Positions 46,921-57,300 of a DNA stretch of 64,000 nt are shown here, piece after piece. The DNA is taken from NCBI RefSeq assembly GCF_037975245.1, contig NC_092562.1:31744554-31808553 (forward strand), given 5' to 3'. Source of the DNA: Apostichopus japonicus. Taxonomy: Eukaryota > Echinodermata > Holothuroidea > Aspidochirotida > Stichopodidae. Numbering within the stretch: the first letter of the stretch is position 1; each line of letters starts with the position of its first letter. The notes beneath the pieces are model-generated. The model was not told the DNA's origin and did no database searches. It saw only the letters and a list, made by a program, of their open reading frames with translations. Both the position numbers and the translations under genes were made by a program.

Positions 46921-47570
46921 TGGAGGCTGTTCATCCTGGAACGCCATTTTCATGCTCACTGATATGATGTGATATCTGCTGTTTGCTTTACAAATTCGAA
47001 TAATTGAAATGAAACTGAAATAAATAACTTTGATCTGTTTATTGTGCAATGCCCCACATTCTTTTCATTTCGAAAAACGCACAGTTTCAAGTTCAGTACA
47101 CACTGAAGGCTTCGATTCTCTATCTGCCTTCAGTTTAGGGAAGATCTTGGGATTTTCATCCCTAGATATCACTGGATATTGCTAGCTATCCATACAGTAC
47201 AGTGTCCTTGGGATTTTCCTGGGATTTTTCGAGGCTGATCTTGGGAAATTGCAAAATCGGGAGTGGTCACACTCCATTTAGGTCAGTGCACGACCTCTAG
47301 ACGTCACTAATACACAACCCGATCACTAGTCTTGTTATCGATGAAGTGGTGGGTTGCCGGATTTTGTCAAGGTCGTACGGTACTACGGGCGAAGGTTAAT
47401 TATTAAGTTTCGTAAGTCATCGGGAAGCGATTAGAGGGGTGGGGCGTAGGGGCTGTGGGCGCACGTTTTCATGCAGATGGGAACAATATCAAGAAGTGAT
47501 GGGTGCATCCTCCCCCTCCCCCCCCCCCCCGCCCTTGGATCCACTACATGATATTCACATGAGATGTGCT

Positions 47571-48137
47571 CAAGGGCGGCGGAAGCACTTTAAATCTGGG
47601 GGGGGGGGCACCGACATCAAAGGGCACTTTGCAGAAATTCGATTGGACTGATGCAGCCTTATATTTAGTACCCTTTATAACTCTTATTGTATTATTTTAT
47701 TTGCGTATACACATCACTCCATCAACACCCCCCCCCCCCAAGGAAAATATGCATATATACTAGCTCTGCAATATCCAATGTGCAAATTTTGAAACAAGGA
47801 TTATGTTAATATCTTAACAAATTTTTTCCATTCGAAATAGCTTTGAGTTTGACCCACAGAAATTCATTAAAAGTTAGGAGCGTAGCCAGGATTTGCAAAG
47901 TTGTTTGCACGACTATCTGAGAGGAGCGCCACCATCGGTTGGCGCGGAGCGTACAAGAAAATTTTTGGTTTTACAAACCCCTCAGATGGCCGGAAACGGC
48001 CCTTCCCGAGTGTTCATTCTGGTTCCCTGGCCTCTTGCTAACTTCAGACACCTCAATTTGTATGTAGAAAAAGGGCACATTTTTAACCTGAGGAAAAGTG
48101 GGGGGGGCACGTGCCCCCCCCGGTTCCGCCGCCCTTG
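47571..48137. mobile_element. Non-autonomous hAT-like MITE
   Basis: Terminal inverted repeats CAAGGGCGGCGGAA and TTCCGCCGCCCTTG, flanked by the 8-bp direct repeat GATGTGCT at 47563-47570 and 48138-48145. An 8-bp duplication with ends of the CAgGGG type is characteristic of hAT elements. No transposase; an older repeat (GCGTAGCCAGGATTTGC, 47880 on) seems included or nested. Confidence 0.75.
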
Positions 48138-49044
48138 GATGTGCTCAATTCTCCAATCGCATGCGGAATTTATTTTTAGATTCATTGTAAGAGTTACGGT
48201 ACTAGGTTTGGAGTAACAATTAGCATTCAGGTCGGAGTGTATAACATTTTATCTGTGGATGGCAGTGTTGCATCGAAGGACATAGGTCTAGTGCAGTTCG
48301 CATATAGATCCTGGTCTAATACCGAAATGCGTCATGTTCCCCGACGACTCGGTCGGGTTCGAGAGCCACAGTTGGTGCCATAGCATAAATGTACAATTGT
48401 TTAAGGCGTCCATACACACACACGCGTTATGATAGACCATATATTGTACGGTACATATAATATACATTAGTGAGAGAGGGAAAATGTAAACGTCAAAAAT
48501 GGAGTTGTCAGTGTAAGGGGTAGGGTGAGGCGCACGCTCCATCCGAAATCCTCGATCCGTCACTGGCTACCTTGTGTATATAATAGGGATCAGCGTTGTA
48601 ATTATGGACTGTTCCTCTTTCTCTTCCCGGTGTCTTGGCGTTTATCTTCTACTCCATCCTTTTTGAGTCCTTTTTCTCTCTTTCTTCTTTTTCTTTTCCC
48701 TTCCTTCTTCTCCTTCCTCCTCTTCCCCCCTCCCTTTCCCCATTTTCTTCTCTTTTCTTTCTCTCCTCTTTATCTTACCCGGGGGGGGGGCAACACCCCC
48801 TGGATACGCGCCTGTTATGCCCCCCACCTTTATGTCAACATGTTTATCTGGATTTCTTATTCCCCTGATGTGTGCACCAACCCATCTGTTTCAACACCAA
48901 TGTGTCCCCACTCCTCCCCTCCAGTCAATTACCGATAGTATCCCTCATAAAAAAAACGGCGGCAAGTGGTGTCACTTTGTAATCTCTTTCAAAAGACAAA
49001 ATGTCATGCAATTGTGTGCCTACAACAATGTAATTTACGCTGCC

Positions 49045-49150
49045 TTTCGTAACTCCCACTGCAACTTCATTGAATGATTTCAAGGCAAAATTGGACAACC
49101 ACTGGAATCTAAATGATGAGGAACTGTATCGTTTTCAGGCAATTGGGGGT
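49045..49150 (+). pseudogene. Retrotransposon reverse-transcriptase tail fragment
   Basis: One frame reads TATSLNDFKAKLDNHWN after LPFVTP. LP...V......SLN.FK..LD.HW is the usual C-terminal signature of LINE reverse transcriptases. Short and without start. Confidence 0.5.
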
Positions 49151-49292
49151 ATCATAAGATTCCCGTGTAATGAGCATGTGATGACATTACAATTAGCACG
49201 CATAGCAACCCTGGATCAGAAGGTCATCCAGCTACCGTGGTAATTGTGCAATCAAGGGTCGTACGTGCAACAGATTCGCGTAACAGATACAA

Positions 49293-49346
49293 CCACTGAT
49301 CTGTACACAAAGTTAGTTTACACAAAGTTAGTGTACAGATCAGTGG
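49293..49346. other. Perfect 16-bp inverted repeat (hairpin)
   Basis: CCACTGATCTGTACAC and its exact complement GTGTACAGATCAGTGG are separated by 22 bases containing two copies of CAAAGTTAGT-like sequence. Confidence 0.7.
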
Positions 49347-50079
49347 ATACAACACGTCGTAGTACTAGCCTACTACTAGAAGAGAATCAACTTGGAACGT
49401 GGTATCTCCAGATCATACATCGACACCAGTGAAAATTACTGTCGATTCCATAACTTTCAGATCTACACGCTCATCGCAAACTCAGTTTGGAAACTTCTAA
49501 TGTATGTTATTGAATAACTGATGTTTCAACTTTAGCCAACCTAGCCTGGTACTAAATTAAGCTAGGCTAGTAGTAGTACTATTACTAACGTTAAGCTAGG
49601 CATAATACAGACTAGGACTAAACTAAAGTTAGCCTACTGGCTATCGCCTCGATCTAACCTTGGCCTTTACCAAATACGCCTAACTGTAAGGTAGCAATAA
49701 CTTACCTAGGCTAGTCTATATGCATTTTGTTATTATAATTATTGTATTTGTACTGTTGCTTAACTTTAAAATAAGCCTTGAAATTACTGATAGCTGACCT
49801 ACAATACTATTACTAGAAAGAAATATGTAATGTGTAATGTAAATAAAATTTTATATAGCACACTATGCACCATGCATCTGTGCACTTTACAAACAGTCTA
49901 GAAGATACAATGACAAAAAAACAGTAAATACATGTAGATACATACAGGAATATAAACTGCTGCAAAAAGTGCAGAGTTTGTATGTTGGTTGTATTAGTGC
50001 AACACACTTAGGAGGTTAAGGTTAAGGTGGTAACACTTGGTAAAGCGCACATTACTGTTAAAACACTCAATGGCGCTGA

Positions 50080-50560
50080 ACAACAATACAATTATAAAAA
50101 CGATTTCTTAAATAAGTGAGTCTTCAAAGCAACTTTAAAAGTTCTGATGGTCTTCGCATTTCTTGTGTCAACGGGGAGAGCGTTCCAAAGTCTGGGGCCA
50201 GCGACGCTGAAAGAGCGGCCTGCGAAACATTTGCGACGTGTGAAAGGAACCTTGAGAAGGATGCCCTTTGACGAGCATGTTGAACGACCAGGTGTCTGAA
50301 TTATAAATACACTTATAAACGAGGAGGAGGATCTTGTACTCGGCACGGACATTGACGGGGAGGATATGCAGCTCCTTCAATGTTGCGGAGGCACTGTCAT
50401 ATTTTGATCTGCCAAGAATAATTTTAGCCGTTTAATTTTGGATCCTTTGTAGAGGATGAAGTGTGGAGGCCGGGAGGTTGATAAAAAGACCATTGCAATA
50501 ATCCATATGGGAGAAAATCATGGCATTTGCAATTTTGAGACATGTCGACTTGTCTCAGGA
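50080..50560 (-). pseudogene. LINE reverse-transcriptase C-terminal relic
   Basis: Minus-strand frames read ELHILPVNVRAEYKILLLVY, then after a shift FAGRSFSVAGPRLWNALP and FKVALKTHLFKKSFL. FSVAGPRLWNxLP...FK..LKTHLF is the classic end of CR1/L2-group LINE proteins in aquatic animals. The frame is broken. Confidence 0.8.
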
Positions 50561-51082
50561 GCTGAGATATAGGTTAATTAAAGTAGTTATAATTGTAATG
50601 AGCTGAGAATCATGTCTACTCTGATTAATTTGTATTGCTCTATAATAGCAGTAGGTTGCAAAGTATCTTTGTGAAATATAAAAGGCCATACAACAATGTG
50701 CTGAATCCCTGTCTCTGATATCCCTGATATTGTTTAAGAGGTTTCAGCCAACAGTAGTCTTAACAATAATTTGTATTGAACCGTTGTCAGATTGAAAAAA
50801 CATACCAAAGCCGAGTAAATTTCTCTTCAGTAACCGAAGCCTGTATGGTAAGTAATTCCAAACAAGCAGCTGCATTGACCTTAGAAGGTTTTGCTGACTT
50901 ATATTCAGTGATCGTTCAAGTTGGTCTTTAGTTAAAATTCTAACTCCATCGAAGTAAGAAAATGAGAATATATTGTTTATATGTAATTTTTTATTTTATG
51001 TGTATTTTGTATTTTTGGCATTGTAGGTTGTATTGTGTTTGTAATGTTGATAGTCTTATATTTGTTCTTGTGTGTTTGACAG

Positions 51083-51301
51083 AGCGGATTGGACATCCTT
51101 GAACAGATCTCTGATGGAAGGGAACATAACATATGACATTGATGAACTGTACCAGATCAATTATGCATATCCTGCAGTTGCTCTCATCAGCTGGGGTTTC
51201 TTCACGTTTCTCTTCCTCAAAGCAAGTCCGTCCTGGTCAAAGAAACTCTTTCCTGCCTATGATTCATTATCAGATAATCTGAAGCAAGATTGGAATTCCA
51301 G
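51083..51301 (+). CDS. TLCD4: TLCD4 exon 1 (or first recognised exon)
   Basis: Bounded by TGTTTGACAG on the left and donor GTAAAG. Contains ATG 51114, a first hydrophobic helix (YPAVALISWGFFTFLFL) and DNLKQDWNSR. If 51083 is a real acceptor, part before the ATG is 5' UTR or coding. Confidence 0.85.
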
Positions 51302-54300
51302 GTAAAGTTGCTATATATGTTAATTACATTGATGTGTTACTGTACATAGTCAAATGAGTGATATAGATGATTACACTCATGGGTTCTGGTAAAGACACAT
51401 ATTTGGTTTCGTAGCTATATTAACATACTGTAGTGCTAAATACTTCAATTCATATGTTATGATGCTTGGTCTTAACGTATTCATCTTTACCTTACAGACT
51501 GTATTAAAGCAGACACAAAACCAACCATCATCTTTTGCATTTATGGTATAGATCATTGTGAAGAACAACCCTCCCAAGCACTAAAGAAATCTAAATCCAT
51601 TCTGGAGATGCCCTGATTAAAAAGTTGTGTCTGGGTCATTTTGTAAATCTGTGATTTCATGTAGCCACTAGGATTTGAAACCTTTAACCTTCTTTATATT
51701 ATTAGTTTCATCCGTCCATCTACACGACAGAAAATTAACTTTCATAAAAGATAAACATAAAACTAAGGAAGAAGCATGTGTGGCTGGATGATGTCATATT
51801 TAGACTTCACCAAGTCTTCAGCATTGTGTTTGAAGGAACATTGATATCTCTCAAATGGAATAACATTTGTCTTAGCTGTTCAATCAGGAAGTTGTTTATG
51901 ACAGTAATTATGGTATTCAAGGGGAAGGAATGAGACCGGAAGTATTACAGGAACACAACATAGTACACAAGATGGAGGACTGTATTTCTATGTTTGTACC
52001 AACTTGAGGATAGCATACAATAGAACAATGAATTCACCGCTAGAGGTCATAGAGAAATTCAATACTGTGACTATAATCTATATCACATAGACCAATTATG
52101 ATGAGTTGGTATGTGTCCCCTTAGAGTGGATTGTTGTATCATCCTATTAAATAGAGTCTTTTTTCTTTGGATACTTACAGAGTTACATCCTTAGTGCACT
52201 GTGCTATTGTGTCTCCCATTGCCATTTATGTGGTGCTTGCCGATGAGGAAGTTAACAGAGACCCTGTCTGGTAAGACAGTCTGTACATATATATGTAACT
52301 TGCAGGACAGATTAAATCTTCATCAGCATGACATACAGCTTCTGTTATTTATGGCTGAATGTCTGACTTTGAGGCTCTCTGACTTCATCAGCAGCCTACA
52401 CATTAGACTGTAGTGCATTGCTCAATCTCCATAATACCTCCATAGTATGCTTTCACCTAGCCTTTAAAGTTTACCTAATATATTATACCTAATGTATTAT
52501 ACCTACAGTAATATGTTATACCTACAGTAATATGTTATACCTAATATATTATACCTAATGTAAGGTCTAATATCTTATAGATGTTATCTTGCCACTAAAA
52601 TGCTTCTCTATCAGCATCCATTCAGTACTTTGACTTTGTCACCCTTTTGTATTTAAGTGATCACTTAACATGTAGACAAACGTGGGAGGTTACTACTCTC
52701 TATTATAGTATATCTCTATTCCCATTGACTTACATACCAACACTCTGCTATAGTATAATGTTGATCACTATGTTGGCCAATTTTATTATCTTTTTGACAT
52801 GTAGCCCACATACTGTTAATGTCTGTTTTTGAATCTGAGCATTTCTTGCTTCACCTCAGCCATCTTGAATTAATTTCCAATATTATTTCTTTCCATCAGA
52901 CCTACTTTCTCATTTCTGTGTATACACATATGCATGACCACTACATGGCTAGATTATAATATTCTATTCTTAGTTCATTACCTCGTGTATACATATGCAT
53001 GACCACTACATGGCTAGATTATAATATTCTATTCTTAGTTCATTACCTCGTGTATACATATGCATGACCACTACATGGCTAGATTATAATATTCTATTCT
53101 TAGTTCATTACCTCGTGTATACATGCATGACCACTACATGGCTAGATTATAATATTCTATTCTTAGTTCATTACCTCGTGTATACATATGCATGACCACT
53201 ACATGGCTAGATTATAATATTCTATTCTTAGTTCATTACCTCGTGTACATACATATGCATGACCACTACATGGCTAGATTATAATATTCTATTCTTAGTT
53301 CATTACCTCGTGTATACATATGCATGACCACTACATGGCTAGATTATAATATTCTATTCTTAGTTCATTACCTCGTGTATACATGCATGACCACTACATG
53401 GCTAGATTATAATATTCTGTTCTGTTCATTACCTCGTGTATACATATGCATGACCACTACATGGCTAGATTATAATATTCTATTCTTAGTTCATTACCTC
53501 GTGTATACATATGCATGACCACTACATGGCTAGATTATAATATTCTATTCTTAGTTCATTACCTCGTGTACATACATATGCATGACCACTACATGGCTAG
53601 ATTATAATATTCTATTCTTAGTTCATTACCTCGTGTATACATATGCATGACCACTACATGGCTAGATTATAATATTCTATTCTTAGTTCATTACCTCGTG
53701 TATACATGCATGACCACTACATGGCTAGATTATAATATTCTATTCTTAGTTCATTACCTCGTGTATACATGCATGACCACTACATGGCTAGATTATAATA
53801 TTCTGTTCTGTTCATTACCTCGTGTATACATATGCATGACCACTACATGGCTAGATTATAATATTCTGTTCTGTTCATTACCTCGTGTATACATATGCAT
53901 GACCACTACATGGCTAGATTATAATATTCTATTCTTAGTTCATTACCTCGTGTATACATATGCATGACCACTACATGGCTAGATTATAATATTCTATTCT
54001 TAGTTCATTACCTCGTGTATACATATGCATGACCACTACATGGCTAGATTATAATATTCTATTCTGTTCATTACCTCGTGTATACATATGCATGACCACT
54101 ACATGGCTAGATTATAATATTCTATTCTTAGTTCATTACCTCGTGTATACATATGCATGACCACTACATGGCTAGATTATAATATTCTATTCTTAGTTCA
54201 TTACCTCGTGTATACATATGCATGACCACTACATGGCTAGATTATAATATTCTATTCTTAGTTCATTACCTCGTGTATACATATGCATGACCATTACATG

Positions 54301-57300
54301 GCTAGATTATAATATTCTATTCTTAGTTCATTACCTCGTGTATACATATGCATGACCACTACATGGCTAGATTATAATATTCTATTCTTAGTTCATTACC
54401 TCTTTTCTTTGTCTATTTTAGGGGATATTCAGTGATATCTCGAATCGTCATGGCTATAACAGAGGGCTTTATGCTTGCAGGTAACTGAGAAAATGTTTGT
54501 CTTGGAAATTCCTCATAGTACTTTGAGTTTCATATGTGATATATGGATACTCACAGTTCAGTACAAACACCTTATTGTTGTATCTGGTGATACAATGTTG
54601 TGTGAGGTCAACAGAGGTGACAACAGAGTCAATGGAAAATGTGAACAAAACTTGTAAACACTGTATCTCAAGAATGGAATCTTGAACAAATCTCATTAGT
54701 GCTTCATATTTTGTTAAGGCTACTGTTTTTGGTATATATAGTTAAAAGGTCAGAAAAGCTCAACTTGCAAAATCCAACTTTGAAGGGCTATTTTGGATGG
54801 ATCTTACACTTTCTATGTGCCCACAAGAAACCTAAAAAGGTTTAGGAGAAAGTATTATCTTACAAGCAGCTCTAGATAATAAAAACGAAAATGAATGAGA
54901 TATCTGGATTAGATAAAATTAGATAGATGACATACTTGGTAAATAAATTACCAATATTGAGTAAAAGAAGTCTATTTTTGTATTGGTAAAGTTCCTGTGA
55001 CAAAATATTGAGTATTTGTGAAGTTGTTGCAGATACTGTACAAGTGGGTTCAAGTATTAATGTTGGCTTTTAACATTCTTCTGACCTCAGTATTAAACCA
55101 AGTATTGAGAAGTAGCATATGTAAGTAGTTGTTAGCCTCAATCATTGTTGAGGTCATTCTGTGGCACATACTGTACAATTAAAAACCATACATCAGCAGG
55201 CCATACATATATTATCAGTCTCAACTGAGTCTGCAAACTACACTGTTGAAGACCATACATATATTATCAGTTTCAACTGAGTCTGCAAACTACACTGTTG
55301 AAGACCATACATATATTATCAGTTTCAACTGAGTCTGCAAACTACACTGTTGAAGACCATACATATATTATCAGTCTCAACTGAGTCTGCAAACTTCACT
55401 GTTGAATACCATTCATATACTATCAGTCTCAACTGAGTCTGCAAACTTCACTGTTGAAAATCATACATATATTATCAGTCTCAACTGAGTCTGCAAGCTG
55501 CACTGTTGAAGAACATATACATATTATCAGTCTCAACTGAGTCTGCAAACTACACTGTTGAAGACCATTCATATACTAACAGTCTCAAGTGAGTCTGCAA
55601 ACTACACTGTTGAATACCATTCATATATTATCAGTCTCAAGTGAGTCTGCAAGCTACACTGTTGAAGACCATACATACACATATTATCAGTCTCAAGTGA
55701 GTCTGCAAGCTACACTGTTGAAGACCATACATACACATATTATCAGTCTCAACTGAGTCTGCAAACTACATTGTTGAAGACCATACATATATTATCAGTC
55801 TCAACTGAGTCTGCAAACTACATTGTTGAAGACCATACATATATTATCAGTCTCAAGTGAGTCTGCAAACTACACTGTTGAATACCATTCATATATTATC
55901 AGTCTCAAGTGAGTCTGCAAGCTACACTGTTGAAGACCATACATACACATATTATCAGTCTCAAGTGAGTCTGCAAACTACACTGTTGAATACCATTCAT
56001 ATACTATCAGTCTCAACTGAGTCTGCAAACTACATTGTTGAAGACCATACATATATTATCAGTCTCAACTGAGTCTGCAAACTACATTGTTGAAGACCAT
56101 ACATATATTATCAGTCTCAACTGAGCCTGCAAACTACACTTTTAACTACCATATATATATATATATATATATATATAATCAGCCTCAACTGAGCCTGCAA
56201 ACAACACTGTTGAAGACCATACATATATTATCAGTCTCAACGGAGTCTGCACACTACACTGTTGAAGATCCTACACATATTATCAGTTTCAACTGAGTCT
56301 GCAAACTACACTGTTAACTACCATACATATTATCAGTCTCAACTGAGTTTGATAACTACACTGTTGAAGAACATACACATATTATCAGTCTCAACTGAGT
56401 CTGCAAACTACACTGTACAACATTGCAACCTCAATGCAAGTTTGGCTGTCATGTTTACAGTTATGAGATATAGAGGGCATTGTTGATCACTACACAGTTT
56501 ATCTTCAGACAGGACACCGTAAGCTGGTAGTGAGACGAATTACTTAACCATAACATATCTGCCCAGAACCTAAGATGTGAATTAGGCTAGTCTTTTGTAA
56601 GTATATCTGCCATGAAAGTTTTAATATTTATTCTAAATCTATGTAACAGACTTTACATTGCATTAAAAGTGTTATGGAAAAAAGCCTGTTTTGGCAGTAA
56701 TGTAAAAAACATTATATTTTAAGAGTGATGTGGTCAAGTGGTTAAGGCAGTGGACTTGTGATCGAAGGTTTACAGGTCAATCCCTGGCCAGATCATTGCG
56801 TTGTGTCCTTGGTCAAGGCACTTTATATCCATTGCCTCTCTTCACCCAGGTGTATATGTTGGGACTTGCCAGGTAACTTGTACATATAGTTGCGTGTGCC
56901 AGTTTGTGGCTGCACCCTATGGGAAGTCCTCCTGGTGACACATAGATGCGGTGTGCTGTAGTGTCTCAGGAGGGATTGTTTGAATTGTGCACACTTTGGT
57001 GTGTGGGTATGACAAGTTGCTACGGACCAGGGTTAAGTTGGGTGAGGGAGGCCTTGGCCTCAAACAAGACTGTAAACCTTCAACTTTTTAACTTGATATT
57101 CTGTGGTGATGAAGTTCTTATGATAGAATTGTTTCCTAACCAAGAATTGGTTTAGACCTTTCTGTAGTTTGCTGTCTTCTTTTTTTTAATTTCAGATTTC
57201 TTGGTGATCATCAAGTATTTTCCATTGAAGGATGCCATAATTTTTTCATTTCATCATTTAGCAACACTTTATCCTTATACCTACAATGTGGTAAGTAAAA

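Noticed and set aside
48525-48938. 137-codon frame rich in Phe, Ser and Pro
   Set aside because: Comes from a long pyrimidine tract (48600-48790) and a C/G-run; low complexity.
53324-53967. MTTTWLDYNILF repeat frames
   Set aside because: The 65-bp intronic array of TLCD4; frames break whenever unit length changes.
55180-56425. CRISPR array
   Set aside because: Here and in the other arrays there are no unique spacers between repeats and the context is a eukaryotic intron.
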